Shown here: positions 43,372 through 56,222 of the stretch, one piece after another
Layout: each line of letters opens with the position of its first letter
How positions within the stretch are numbered: the first letter of the stretch is position 1
Source: Fragum whitleyi
Taxonomy: Eukaryota; Mollusca; Bivalvia; Cardiida; Cardiidae
Reading direction: 5' to 3'
Length of the DNA stretch: 64,000 nt
Assembly: GCA_948146395.1 (NCBI GenBank)
Contig: OX411555.1
Span: 59,582,187-59,646,186 of the forward strand
The notes under the pieces: model-generated
Told to the model about the DNA's origin: nothing
What the model saw: only the letters and a program-made list of their open reading frames with translations
Databases searched by the model: none
Made by a program: the position numbers and the translations under genes

Positions 43372-43975
43372 AAATAATCTTTAGAAATGAGATAGGCCAA
43401 ATTGACAACTGGCATTTTGGCCCCTTTTTCGACCCCTTTGGACCTTAATATTTTTATAGAGCATGCATGCTATGAAACTCAGTAGGAAAATACAAAAAAA
43501 AACATTTTTGAAAAATTATCTTTTTAATATCTCGAGACTCCATGAAGCGCAATGTTTTCACAATTTGTATTTTGTGCCAGTGCGTATGTGTGTGTGTGCT
43601 CGCGGGTGCGTGGTAAGTGCGTATGTGAAATGGGGTTTCGCTCATGCTGGAAATCATAAACTGAGAAGCCCAAACTCTATTAATTTGCTAGGAAACCGGC
43701 GCCAAATAAGTGGACTTTGTTGCTGTAAATAGTAATAAGAACAATTTCGTCGGTGAATTTCAAAAAAACCTAGTCATAGCAAATTAAAACAAGAGCACTG
43801 ATTACGGGTGCAATTGCTCGACTGTAGATGTTGGATAATGAAAATAAATCCAAGTAGAAAATGGGGCCTAACTCTTGCAAAATGTTTTAAGAGTCACCCC
43901 CTTGATGGTTAACACACATTCCACCTTCCAAGAAAATATCTTCAATTATAAAACAGATATGACCAAAGTTAACGC
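43372..43975. other. Flank of the transposon within unit 1
   Basis: GT-rich tract at 43586-43598. Otherwise no gene or repeat that I can support. Repeated at 52930-53533. Confidence 0.4.
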
Positions 43976-45439
43976 CAAACGGTGCATCCGTAAGCACAGA
44001 AATCTGCAGAACTTTCGTTCAATGACTTCTTCGCTCCCATTCATTCGGAACATCTTTCGGCCATTTCCGTAAACTGCAACAGACTTCGGATGTATATTAG
44101 GCGGATGGGTATGTAACAAAATTGTGCATTTTGTTAGGCGGATACTGTGTAAGAATCAAAGTGCTGTAAGCACTGTAATTGTGCGGTACTGAATGACTGA
44201 ACCGCTTATTGTTGTTTCAAGAGTTTATGTATATTATATAGTTTTGAAAAAAAAAATACATAAAAAAATCCAAACCCAGTTAGGCTAATATTGAAGATAT
44301 AGTCAAACCATACATGCCACTCTTAAAGATACCTAAAAAATGTGGGAAACGTTCAGTAAACAAAGATTTTATCAAGGATGTCGTCAAAAAAATTAAACAT
44401 CTAACTGCCAAATATTAGCATTGTAATTTGCTTCTTTAATAGTTTTAGGTTTGAATATGCACAGGCGAATACATTTCCATTCTTTTGATGCTGAATTTTA
44501 AAAATAAAAAGTGTTCAGACAGCTGAAAAACCTACTTGTAAAATATGAAAGGCTTTGGACAATTTTGACAATGATATCTCGTGCAACATCTTGAAAAGTT
44601 GTAGTTACAAGTTTTCAGAAATGTACATGTAGATAAATCACAGGCAGACAGAGACTAATGCACCAAGATAAAGCTTGAGACAGAGGAGTGACACAATGCA
44701 CATACTTACACTTTGTTAATAGTGAAGAGGTTAATAGGTGAATTATAAGGGGTATTCCAGTAGGGGGTATTAGGTAATTCATCCCACAATCCATCTCTGT
44801 AGCTTTTTCCCTCATAGGTACGAAAGGCAAATTTACAACTGTGTTTTAGTAAACTAGAGTTAATATTTTGTTATTAAGCTAAATTCATAAACTGTTAAAC
44901 CCTTCATGGAATGAACTGTAAATAGAACTTGAATTAATAATCTTAGAAAATCAGAAGCTCAATTTATGCCAGTTATTTTCGAAACAAACTGTTTACAAAA
45001 TGGATAGGAGTTTGAAAAAGGGTAGGTTTTGCAAATTTTCATTAGACACAGTCCGGGCAGAACCACACTAATTGTGCTTACGCACAATTAAAAACTAGCG
45101 CGGAAACAACATTCGCTGTATTACGATTTATATTTTTACAGTAAATAACGACTGCAAATCTTAATTTTAGAGAATGATTCGTCGTGACGAACCAATCTCA
45201 AAAATTCAGATTTATCAGCCATCATTTAAGAATCTAAAGATTTGTATATAACGATACGATGATTTCACGTCATTGACTTAATCGAGTAGCGTTGGCGACG
45301 TCGAATGTTGTAACTTAAAGTTTCGAGTGATTACGCAATTTTAACTGACGTCATAGAGCTTTTCCAAGGTTTTCCCGTAATTTTTAAAAATGGTCCGTCT
45401 ATGTCTACCCGAGGTTGATCGTGAGATTGTCAGAGTGAT

Positions 45440-45775
45440 GTTCCGAATGCGCTCCCATCTTGACTTGCAACCGACTATTTCTCACATTCCTTCGCATCAG
45501 TTAGTTAGACTACAAAGGATTCAAAATCGGACAGCTAAAATAGTTACAAAACTCTATATATGAACAATCTAATTATAGCATTTTGTCATCACTTCACTGG
45601 CAGCCTGTACGAGCAAGAATTATTTTCAAGATGCGTGTTGTCATCTTCCGGCTGTGCATGGGACAGCGCCAGTTTACTTAAGGAACTTATTCAGTCCAGC
45701 ACATGTTGTTTGAGATCAGCTAGTGATACATGTATCAACTTAATAGTTCCAGGGTTTATGATAGATCTCTTGTGG
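45440..45775 (+). pseudogene. LINE RT C-terminal relic (unit 2)
   Basis: Same sequence and breaks as the unit 1 relic (QLVRLQRIQNRTAKIV, LHWQPVRARIIFKM). Confidence 0.7.
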
Positions 45776-46067
45776 TACAGTTAGCAAAATCGTAAAATTT
45801 ACAAAATGAAAGATTTTGGAAAGATATTTTGAATAAAATTGAATGAGTGCGCTGCTCGGGTTTTGATTGAAACTATAGGAGGTAATCCAAAATCGTTTAT
45901 TTTGTTCAGGACGAACGAAATTAGCGATAGTTATTACCTCCCTTGAAAAAAATAAGCATACAAGTTCTATTTATGGCTTCCTATCTCTTCAAGAACCAAT
46001 CAGACGCTTCCAATTTCGATTAAGTCATGGAAATCGCGCTTTTTCTCTAACTATATTTCGAGAGCTG
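45776..46067. repeat. ACATCGTG palindromic MITE, copy J' (unit 2)
   Basis: Identical to copy J, cut at the same base by the transposon end. Confidence 0.7.
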
Positions 46068-49000
46068 AACGCAACATAGGGCTAACTTCATTTTTCAAAA
46101 TTTTACAAGAGACAATAAAAAATTTCTCATTTGTGCAAACTTTTTTTATAATTATGATTATTTTTGCAGTCTTTATCCAAAAATAATATTCTTTTTGTTA
46201 TTAATGTTGTATTTCATTGAAATGAAAATTTTAAAAAAGATATTAGAACTTTTATGAGATAGATCTGTCTGGCAGTTAAAAACTTCAATTTTTAATAAAA
46301 TTATTATTGCAAAACAGATCTAACTTCAGTTAGACCTATATTGCATTGACAAAATATCAATCATGCAACATTTTTTCAGTGCAATATAGGTCTATCTTCA
46401 AAACCAAAAATTTCAACTATACAGTTTGGTGACAAAAAGTTAAACTATTTTGTCACAGTCTATTTTTTCTATATTATTTCACATTTACTTGTGCAATTAC
46501 GATGAATAATCGTCTGAAACTTGGTTTAGACTTTAAACTGCTTTCAATTCTTTATTTCTCTTTTTACTCACAGACATACTTTGCTTTCAAGTCCATGATA
46601 TATATCCCAAAACCTTTAAAGCTCAAAGAATTATTTTGGGGTACATATGCAAGAAAGATGGATGCATGATAGTGGATAAAAAATCGAAGTTGAATATTCT
46701 AAGACACTGAGTTCTAGTAAAATATGTTGAGAAAATTCGAGATTTCAATGTTTTTGAACAATGACAAGGTTAAGGTTAAATTAATATCGCTTGTTTCTCT
46801 GAAACAAGATTACTTATGAACCTATAAATTAACAACAACCAAGAATTCATAGCATAACAAATTGAAATTTATTAAACAAAATAATTTTTTAATTGTATAA
46901 TTGTATTATTTAATAATATATACTTGTATAATTTTTGATAAATTACATGAGGTATGTTTAAAGTAAGGTAGTCTGACCCTTATGAAAACTGATGTAATTG
47001 AATGAATGTCAGAAAGCTTTTGAAGACATCCATTATAGTTCAGCTTAACCAAATCTTTCTGGTGTACATGTCTCTGTTGTAGCACTTATGAAATGCTGAA
47101 AGTGCCTATAAAGTGTACAGACAATTACACCATATCAGCACTGAAGTGACATAATCAATGACAAAATTACTATGTCATTTTTTTGCTAACAATTTAAAAG
47201 AAAAAAGACAAAACCAGAAAAATATTAGTCACCCCGATTTCAACATTTTTCATTAGAGTAGGACTACCTTCAAGTCTAATTACATATTACATACATCTTA
47301 TTTTGGTCAAAAAGTTGATAATCTCCAATTATAACATAACACAAAATGGACGGATCAAGTGTTGACAAACTTTGTTGAATTGAAAGGCAAAGTTAGTTAG
47401 TTAGTTATTTGTCTGCCTTCAACAGTCACAATAACAAGTATAAGGAACACTGGTAAATGAAACTGTGGATAAGAACTCTCAAATACTTCTTCATACAGAT
47501 TTCAACCATTGTCATGCTGAATAAAAGTGATGGCTAGATTGCATTATAATCAAAGAGCTAAAAGCTCTGAATGCCCTATATTTTTGAGTCAGTATTTCTT
47601 TTGAAAAAAAAATCAATCTATTTCTGGCTTAAAAAGGAAAACTGGTGGTATGGCCTAAGATCAGATTGCACAAATGTGCAGGCTGATCTTTGTCTATACC
47701 TCTCCCCAAAGTAGGAATATTCCGGTTTCAACATGACAAGGATTAATATTTTAATTAGCAGTCCTATGCTATATTATTTAAAATAACTTATGAGAGTGGT
47801 ATAATGAAATCTCTCACACCACTAATTATCAAATAACAGTCTTGATGTAGAAATTAAATTTGAAATAAACTGTTGCGAACAGGGCTTCCCTATTCATTTG
47901 AATTTATTCCTCAAATTTATTAGATCTATCATTCCAATCATTAAAAACTATAATCCTTACCCCAAAACCTCCAATTGAGTAAGATAAGCCAATTACTAGG
48001 AAAATTGAGCTAATAAAAATGTATTGTATTTACTTTTCTAAACTTAACATGCATAACTGTTTAAAGCTTTGGCTGGGCAATCCCTACCTAAAGCTGTTTG
48101 ATTTTATGCTATTTGATTAACATGTTTATTGAAATTAATTATAGTAAAAACTTTTCAGATTGGTAAACGGCAATCCATCACACCAATGCAGCTAATCCTT
48201 TGAATTTACTAATTTACTGTGTTGACATTAGGTGTGAAACTTAAGTTTGTGAACAGGGCTTTCCTATTCACCTTATTTATTCATTATACAATTGGATTCA
48301 ACAATAAGAAGGAAAGGAAGGAAGGCATCAGAATTCATTCTCAATGTTCATTATTTAAAGTCCCATAAAAACTATTTAATGAATTAAGCTTCAAACAAGA
48401 TTACCACATACAGATGCAATGTTCCACAGCCAGTTTAAAGAGGGGGTGGGTGTACGTGTGTGTGTGTGTGGGGGGGGGTCATGGATGATAAAAAAGGGCC
48501 ATTATTCTTACAAAAATGCCTTTTGAGTGATCAAAATTTAAAAGCTAAAAAATGGCCATGGTCAAAGTTTGTCATATTGCATCAAGTACTCATGTCTTTA
48601 GTTACTTGCATACAAAAGTGTTTTTTTTTCCCTTTTATTTCATTCATATAACTATAGTTAATTCAATTTTTAATATGGAATGCCAAGGGAATTAGTTATA
48701 AAATAAATGAATTCTCTTTTTTATGACAATGCTGTTAATTCATTCATCTTTTGGTTGGGACAACCTCCTTGCCTACTAACTTATAAATGAACCTTAGTAG
48801 ATATAAACCTCTTTCTCAGAAATCAAGGCATGGCTTTTGAAGAATTGATAGTTTATATCAATATTCATAATCTGTACTGAAACAGTGGAGTCCTGTTAAT
48901 TGCAATTCCAATTTATAAACTCCTTTGTTCCTTTAAACCAAAGTTACCATTTATAGGAGCTTTTTATTCTAATAATGTTGGCCTAAGAATGTAAAACCTT

Positions 49001-49327
49001 TCTCATGTTCAACTTAGAGTTTCAACTTTAGATTAAAACTTTTATTCTGTTATAATAATATCAATATGATTTTTAATCTTCATATATTTATTCAAATCCA
49101 AGTTTTAGAAAATTAACAGTTGAGAATGAGAGAAGTTTTATAATCTTGCACGCCTGATACTATTTTGTGCACATAATCAGTTACAGTTAAGAATCAAGTT
49201 ACTATAATCCGGATTGCAATTAAGAGGCTGCCACTGTATATCAATAATGATGAGCATGAAAATCTCTATGTTAAAAGGTAATCACATGACTAGATTGCTT
49301 ATCAACGAAAAAAACTGTTATAATATA

Positions 49328-50467
49328 CTATTCATGGGGTAACAAAATATAGAAGGCATGGTGCAATCTGGGAATTATATTTTTCTGACAAAAACTTAAA
49401 AGGTCAGCATACTTTTCTCTTGATATAGGAATCATATCATTTCTTAATTGTTCAAGACTGATTTGATTGAAGTTAAATGCTTTATTTCTTGACCTTTTCA
49501 TCAGGTCAACTTTCTTAAATGGACCCTCATGATCAGTTGTGTATTCAAAAATATTACTGTGACTGGAAGAAAAGTTTATGCTTCTAATTTTTGCCCAGTA
49601 CACTCGGTCATTTTCAGAATTGAACTCAAAGTTCCTAAGATTCTCAGACAATTGCTTAAAGTCAAATAAATCTGCCATAGTCATTTCCTTAACTTTATAT
49701 GGGTTTCTATGCCTAGCAGTTCTCACAGCTGCCGCCCATTGGGCAGTGGTGAAGATCTTAATGTTTCTGCTAACGCTTTCAATCGATGCATGAATTGAAT
49801 CAATTTCATTAAAAGTATGACCCTTTTCTAGGTATCTATGGGTTATACCTATGAGGTCATATTTATTGATACAATACCACATCATTGTAACATACTGTCT
49901 GTTTTTATTTTGACCTTGGCAGTTATCACTATAAAAGATGAATTGCCTTATCCCTTCCCTCCTTTTCTGTTCTATAAATGAAAATAAGCAAGAAGCAACT
50001 TCTGACCCTCCTCTCTTTGCAATAGTCTCATTCCAAATGTAGCAAACAACATCCTTTTTACCTAATTCGTATATAGTAAAATTATATGTGCTGAGACGGC
50101 GCTTATAATATAAGGAGGACTTAAAGCTATGTGGTGTTAGCAAAATTTGCTCCATATCAAAGCAGGCCACACAGATATTTGGATTTAGAATAGAAGATTC
50201 TTTGTCACTAAGCTTTAATCTATTTACAACATTCTTATTTCTAATATGATCTTGATATTCTTTTTCAATAGATTCATTCTGAATGCAGCTATTTTTGTAG
50301 GAGACACAGAGATCACACTGATCCTTCAAATGTCTATGGAAGGCTAAGTTATAATCATTGTTAAACACCCTTCTGTAAATATGGATTTCAACAGGGGTTA
50401 CTGAATTAGATGCACAATTTTCTCTGTACAGATTGTACATTTTTTGAAGACTTAAGTTACTTGGCAA
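49328..50467 (-). CDS. DDE-like transposase C-terminal domain (unit 2)
   Basis: The 379-aa protein is identical to the unit 1 copy, including the candidate D104, D181 and E221/D223 residues and the upstream frame break. Confidence 0.65.
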   Translation of the reverse strand: MPSNLSLQKMYNLYRENCASNSVTPVEIHIYRRVFNNDYNLAFHRHLKDQCDLCVSYKNSCIQNESIEKEYQDHIRNKNVVNRLKLSDKESSILNPNICVACFDMEQILLTPHSFKSSLYYKRRLSTYNFTIYELGKKDVVCYIWNETIAKRGGSEVASCLFSFIEQKRREGIRQFIFYSDNCQGQNKNRQYVTMMWYCINKYDLIGITHRYLEKGHTFNEIDSIHASIESVSRNIKIFTTAQWAAAVRTARHRNPYKVKEMTMADLFDFKQLSENLRNFEFNSENDRVYWAKIRSINFSSSHSNIFEYTTDHEGPFKKVDLMKRSRNKAFNFNQISLEQLRNDMIPISREKYADLLSFCQKNIIPRLHHAFYILLPHE

Positions 50468-52348
50468 ATATTGTTTTTTACTGTCTTTCCTGCAATAATG
50501 ACTGTCAACCGGTTTGAATGATTCAATGTGATCCCTAATTTGGTCAAGCTTTTAAGTACTGGTTTTGTTAAATCTAGATTATGTTTACCTCTTTTAGCTT
50601 CTTTGCACATACCTTTCAAAGACTGTTTTTGATGTACAGTTGCCACAAATCTAGGAGTAATATCTAATGTTTGTAAAAAGAATGTTTTGCAGACTTTTTG
50701 AACTACATAAGAACCATCAATCTTTTTTGGCAGTGTCCATTTGATAGAAATCTGCCTCCTAGAATTGCTACTTGCATTAGTCTTTGTAACTTTAATTTTT
50801 TGCAAAGCATACTTTGAAACAAAATTTCTCTGTTTTGTTAGATCACCCATTTGCCAAAAACAATGAAAAGGTTTTGCCTTTCACTCTCACCAAATTGATC
50901 GTGACATTTATATCTACATGCACTTCCACAACCCTTCTTTAGAGCCCTAGCTGACCTCACTTTACCCACCCTTGATGTATAGCTTTTCCCTTCATTTCTC
51001 CTTTGTTTATTAATATATCTTTTCCACTGTGAAGGATGACTTACCCTTTTTCTTCCCCTTCCCCTCTTAATCCCATTTTCACCACTAGAGATTTCTTCAT
51101 TACCAACATAATTAGGGTTATCATTACAAGTATGACTATCATTACAACCAGGAGAATAGATACTAGTTTCACCAGTATCATTCTCCTTGTTGTAACAACC
51201 ATCAGGCTGTTGAAAATCATTTTCAGAACTATTATCTTTGTCACTTTCAGAATTTTTACTCTTTTGGCCTTGTTCAGTGGTCATATTACTACCTAGATTT
51301 TGATCATTCAAAGGCATGTATTTCCTCTTGAGTTGAATTAAAGAAATGCTATCCTCTTCATCAGTGTTATCAGAATCTACTAATTCAAAGGCATTAGCAT
51401 CAATTGAATCTAGGAATATTGTAGACTCATTGAGGCCATTTATTGTCTCGCTTATAAGAGAGTTAGCTTCTGATGAACAACTCAATTGAGATTCAGAAAT
51501 GTCAGACACATCAGAATCAGAATTAAGAGACTTATGTGCTAGAAAGAGTCTACAACTAACCTCCCCATCACTGACAGATGAAAAACCTGAAAATTCTGAA
51601 ACTGAATCATCGTCTTTCTCCTTTGAAGACATTTTAACTTGAATAATTTCAACTTTTGCATCTAATCTGCCATTTAACAAAGAAGATGCCAAGTGTGTAA
51701 TGAAATTACAAAGATCAGAAATAGAAGAATGAATGGTCATTGTTGCAAGTCCATCTGCTATAACATTGCCTGTTGCTGATCTAGAATGTGGGTCAAAAAA
51801 GTAGAAGATCTGGTTAGTTCTTAAAATAGCACTAGTGTATGCAGGTTCTTTATTTCCAATGGTAATCAAAAAACATTCTTGATCTTCGGATTGAAACTGA
51901 CAGAGTTCGTGTAAAGCATCTGATAATGTATAAATGGCTTCTCTGTAAACCCCCTATCAAATGTGCCATACAAAGGAAGGCCTTTAGTGACACTTGAATC
52001 ACAAATGCAATCTGGAATCTCATCAAATGATATGTAAGGTTTCCGTTTTTGATGTTATGTTATCTTCATGTAAAGATCATCACCGGATTTCAAGATACAG
52101 TTCATGTTCATTTTATCCCAGAAAGCTGGGGGGTTTTGAAAGCTTTCCCATATTGACATTAATGAGTTGGCTACACATTGGCGACCACTCCCTTTAAATG
52201 ATTTGTGTCCTTGATGATAGCTGGCCTGAAGCATTTTTATGCTGGACTCTGAAAATTTAAGAAAAATTTGATCTAAGACATTATCAAAGAATATTTTCCT
52301 TTGAGCAAAGACAACTGAAGTATAATTAGTACTGACGGATTGGAACAA
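50452..52348 (-). pseudogene. Peptidase-linker-transposase upstream segments (unit 2)
   Basis: Same three frame pieces as 40894-42790 in unit 1: the stop codon at 52055-52057, a G-run frameshift near 51955, a T-run frameshift near 50864 and an A-run frameshift near 50553. Protein content is identical. Confidence 0.55.
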
Positions 52349-53537
52349 ACCTAGCTAATACACTTAGAATTTAAACATGGTCTGTATGACCACATAAGCC
52401 AAATTTATAGCTATTGACTTGAAAAATTTTCTTAAAAAGAGAACCACAATTAATGTATGCCATCACTTAGCATTCAGTGCTTGATAAGGTTAGATATAAA
52501 TAATAAAATACTATATAAACTTGAATTGTTGATTGGTTTAGACATAATTTTGTGCAATGATTGTAATTATGTTAATCAAGCAAACAGGGTTTTCTGTAAA
52601 TGGAAGGTTTGTGCCTTACTTTTCAGGCACTATTTAAATATATCATTGATTCTTGCCTTTGATTTGTGAATAAGATTAAATCTTCAGAATTTCTTTAAGA
52701 GTTTTGCCTTTCCATAACTAATCTGTCTGAGGTCATCAAGTATACTGTTTGCATCAACATTATGACATCAAAATAACTGAGATAACACAAAAATATTAAA
52801 ATATTGATTTTTTCAACAAAGTTAACATAGCAATATAGAGATAACTATAGTTATATCAATCTTATATAATGTAGTACAGTTTAAATAAACGCAACATAGG
52901 GCTAACTTGAGATAGTCCTATGTTGCGTTAAATAATCTTTAGAAATGAGATAGGCCAAATTGACAACTGGCATTTTGGCCCCTTTTTCGACCCCTTTGGA
53001 CCTTAATATTTTTATAGAGCATGCATGCTATGAAACTCAGTAGGAAAATACAAAAAAAAACATTTTTGAAAAATTATCTTTTTAATATCTCGAGACTCCA
53101 TGAAGCGCAATGTTTTCACAATTTGTATTTTGTGCCAGTGCGTATGTGTGTGTGTGCTCGCGGGTGCGTGGTAAGTGCGTATGTGAAATGGGGTTTCGCT
53201 CATGCTGGAAATCATAAACTGAGAAGCCCAAACTCTATTAATTTGCTAGGAAACCGGCGCCAAATAAGTGGACTTTGTTGCTGTAAATAGTAATAAGAAC
53301 AATTTCGTCGGTGAATTTCAAAAAAACCTAGTCATAGCAAATTAAAACAAGAGCACTGATTACGGGTGCAATTGCTCGACTGTAGATGTTGGATAATGAA
53401 AATAAATCCAAGTAGAAAATGGGGCCTAACTCTTGCAAAATGTTTTAAGAGTCACCCCCTTGATGGTTAACACACATTCCACCTTCCAAGAAAATATCTT
53501 CAATTATAAAACAGATATGACCAAAGTTAACGCCAAA

Positions 53538-54415
53538 GTCTACACCAACGACGCCAAGGTGATGACAATAACCCGACTTTTTGTTCTAAAATGGTTGTGC
53601 TAAATAAGAGGTCCACGAGGGCCTGGGACACTCTACTGTCTCATTGAAAAGACTTTAACATGGTAGGTCTGTATAAGTTATAATTACATGATTTTTGGAA
53701 GTATTAATGAAAAATCCATCTTTCTAAAGTTTGCCCAGCCAAGGACAAGGCTAAGAGTATCAAATTTTTATATAGGCCCCTTTTCATGTGATACATGTAC
53801 AGTTCTGGCCAATTTCATGATATAATTCTGTACAAGATTGAAGTAAATGAGATGAAAACCATGAACTCTATCACATAACATGAATATTTTATTCCGTTTA
53901 TCACAAGGACTATTTGCCAATGATACTTGGTAAAGCTCATCCATTTGTAAAAGAAACAATTCTCTCATTGGCTCTATAGCGATAACGAGGATATTTTAAC
54001 CAAAGCGACGGTGTTATGCTAAAATCTCGTAACTAAAGCTTGTTTAAAGCTGCAGTTACGAGGTTTTTGGTAGAAAATCGACGAAATTTCGATAATGCAC
54101 CTTGTTCCTGTTATACTTGACGGACCTGACCCATTTTCGAAAGAAGCGATCCTTATGTTGAAAAAGTAAATTTGTAAAAGTTTGTAACACGTTGGATAAA
54201 AACGGTGGAGCCTATCGTCATATCGATATCGTCATATTGATTTTGTTTCAATTCAATTACCACAATGCCCCCTTTTCCATGGTACTTGGTGGGAGCTGAC
54301 CCATTTACGCAAGATCCGATCCTTATGTTAGTTCAATCATTCTTCGAAAGTTTGTAAGGAATCGAAAAAAATGAACTCTATCGTGATTAAGACATTTTAA
54401 TCAAACAGGTTACGA
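53538..54415. other. Non-coding, degenerate direct repeat
   Basis: CCTGACCCATTTTCGAAAGA near 54126 and GCTGACCCATTTACGCAAGA near 54296 head two ~75-nt related segments sharing GATCCTTATGTT and GTTTGTAA. No gene seen. Confidence 0.45.
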
Positions 54416-54843
54416 TACAGTTCGTTACATTGTGAAATTGACATTCATGTCAATAAAAACCATTCTAAATCACTAACTCAGCGCTCCATTCATCAATTCC
54501 AAACACTTGCTCAAACCGTTCAGAAATGCTCATAAATCACTAAAAAGATAAGATCAGCAATTACATTCAGAATGAATATAGCTATAAAAAATCGCGATTT
54601 CACTAACACAATCAAATTTATAAGCGTCTGATTGGTTATTGAAGAAATGGGAAGCTACTTATACAACTTTTATGCATATTTTATTAAAGGGAGGTAGTCA
54701 TCATCGCTAATTTTGTTCACCCTGTACAAAATTTGCGATATTGTATTACCTCCCTCTAATTTCACTCTAAAATCACCCTTCGCACGCGTTTAATTTCATT
54801 CAAAAATCTTTACCTTGTCAATTTCACGATGTTGTTAAGTGTA
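54416..54843. repeat. ACATCGTG palindromic MITE, copy K
   Basis: TACAGTTCGTTACATTGTGA to TCACGATGTTGTTAAGTGTA. The centre GGGAGGTAGTCATCATCGC and GCGATATTGTATTACCTCCC is intact. Full length. Confidence 0.8.
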
Positions 54844-54990
54844 ACGGCCAGCCGCTGTCATAGCGCAGGTGGTAGCGCGTCGGATTGATAATCTAGAGGT
54901 CCTGGGTTCGATCCCCGACGGCGGCACTCATCATTTCTGACTACTCGTCGCTAGCCATTGGGTAGATAAATCGTATACCTATGTGGGAAA
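54844..54990 (+). mobile_element. tRNA-derived SINE inserted between MITE copies
   Basis: 54851-54925 folds as a tRNA-like cloverleaf: acceptor GCCGCTG/CGGCGGC (7 bp, one G-U), A-box TAGCGCAGGTGGTAGCGCG, anticodon loop TTGATAA (GAU), B-box GGTTCGATCCC. The anticodon stem has a C-A mismatch, and nuclear animal tRNA-Ile normally uses AAU or UAU, so a SINE head or pseudogene is likelier than a working tRNA. A ~65-nt body follows. It separates copy K from copy L, which has lost its left end here. Confidence 0.6.
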
Positions 54991-55310
54991 TTAAAGGGGG
55001 TAATCCAATATCGCTAATTTTGTTCAAGAATAAAACAAAATAAGTGATATTTATTACCTCCCTTTAATACAATATACATACAAGTTCCATGAATAACTGC
55101 GTTTTTCTTCAAGAACCAATCAGACACTAATATTTTCAATTATGTCAGTGGAGTTGCTATTACCAAACTTACTTTGAATTTGGTTTCTGATTCAATCTTT
55201 TTTGTCATTTTGGGGCTCTTTTGAATGGTTTGAGTAAGTATTTGGATTGAATAAATGGGGCGCTTACTGAGCGATTTGGAATGGTTTGGATTGAGATGAA
55301 TCAAGGCCAT
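54991..55310. repeat. ACATCGTG palindromic MITE, copy L (both ends lost)
   Basis: Matches copy D from GGGGGTAATCCAATATCGC onward. The left end was lost at the SINE junction and the right end runs into AATCAAGGCCATCATTCAAG without the terminal motif. Confidence 0.65.
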
Positions 55311-55369
55311 CATTCAAGGCCAATGATCCAATCATCCAACTTATTTTTAACATAAAAACAATTTATTCT

Positions 55370-55635
55370 CACTTCCAATATCTTTTGAATAGTAAGTAAT
55401 ACAGTCTTCCTATTTCAATTGGTTTTTTTTTGTTTTTTTTTTTTTGTAGTTAGCCTATATACTGAAAATATCATGGAAAATAATTTATGTAATTTGGACT
55501 CTTGATTTATAACAAAGTTATTGTATCGATCACTTACATGGGAGCACAACCCAACATTGACGGCTAGTGTTCTTATTTGGAATATGAGTACTAAGTAAGA
55601 TGAAAGGGAGAATGGGAGAGAGAAAGAGAGAGAGA

Positions 55636-55681
<46 letters not shown>

Positions 55682-55689
55682 GAGAGAGA

Positions 55690-55730
<41 letters not shown>

Positions 55731-56222
55731 GGACAAAAACAGGACAGAGTAAGAGAAAAACAGACAGACAGACAGTAACAGAACAGCACGAGAAAGATAA
55801 AAAACAGAGATATTTGAAACATAATTACATTTACGTATTTACATTAGGTTGTTGCTGCCTTCTGTTTTTGTTTTTCTCTTTCCGTTATCTCTCACATTTT
55901 GAAGCATAAAATGATAATTTCAATAAAACCATTACTCTTCAAATGCCTTTGTCTGCAGACCCTAGGATATTAACGCCATATATCATTAGAAATGTCAAAA
56001 TACGGTGTAATATACTTTTTCAGTTTTGCAAATGAAATAACGCCTCCCTTGTGCATTTCCATGTAATCACTCCCGTGGCATTACATGTAGCAGAAATATA
56101 ATACTGAATTAATACATCTCTTTCAATTGTTTTCTCAAATTCTAAATGCCAAAGCAGGCCTTAATTTAACGTGTCTTTACACTTTCGCATTGACAAATTT
56201 GTACAAATGATTCATATGTCAA
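55370..56222. repeat. Microsatellite module, copy 2 (GA-expanded), inserted in the duplicon
   Basis: A GA tract at 55616-55728 followed by GACAGACAGACAG, then the ~400-nt module body (GTTGCTGCCTTCTG...). In copy 1 of the duplicon the flanks are contiguous at ~23730, so the whole module is an extra piece here. RERERE and SLSLSL frames are repeat artefacts. Confidence 0.6.

Larger units (their letters stand above)
34417..43975. repeat. 9.56 kb tandem duplication, unit 1
   Basis: Begins CAAACGGTGCATCCGTAAGC and is repeated from 43976 with only rare differences (for example AGAAATAAAC at ~39240 against AGATATAAAC in unit 2, and G/A-run length changes). Contains a LINE relic, a MITE half, a complete TIR transposon and flanking DNA. 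The sequence at the unit-unit junction and at both outer edges shares CAAA, a 4-nt microhomology. Confidence 0.9.
46068..52929 (-). mobile_element. ~6.9 kb TIR DNA transposon (unit 2)
   Basis: Same TIRs, subterminal motifs and genes as 36508-43371. Since flanks are duplicated too, this copy arose by segmental duplication, not by transposition. Confidence 0.7.
43976..53537. repeat. 9.56 kb tandem duplication, unit 2
   Basis: Direct repeat of unit 1, offset 9558-9560 nt. Changes noted: A run 7 to 8 near 44250, G run 10 to 8 near 48470, A/T at ~48802, C/A at ~52720. Every coding defect of unit 1 is also present here. Confidence 0.9.

Noticed and set aside
54851..54925. Functional tRNA-Ile gene
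   Set aside because: GAU anticodon is atypical for nuclear animal tRNA-Ile, the anticodon stem has a mismatch, and a SINE-like body follows; listed as SINE instead.
55415..55909. SLSLSL and RERERE open frames
   Set aside because: GA microsatellite, not conserved in the two other module copies.
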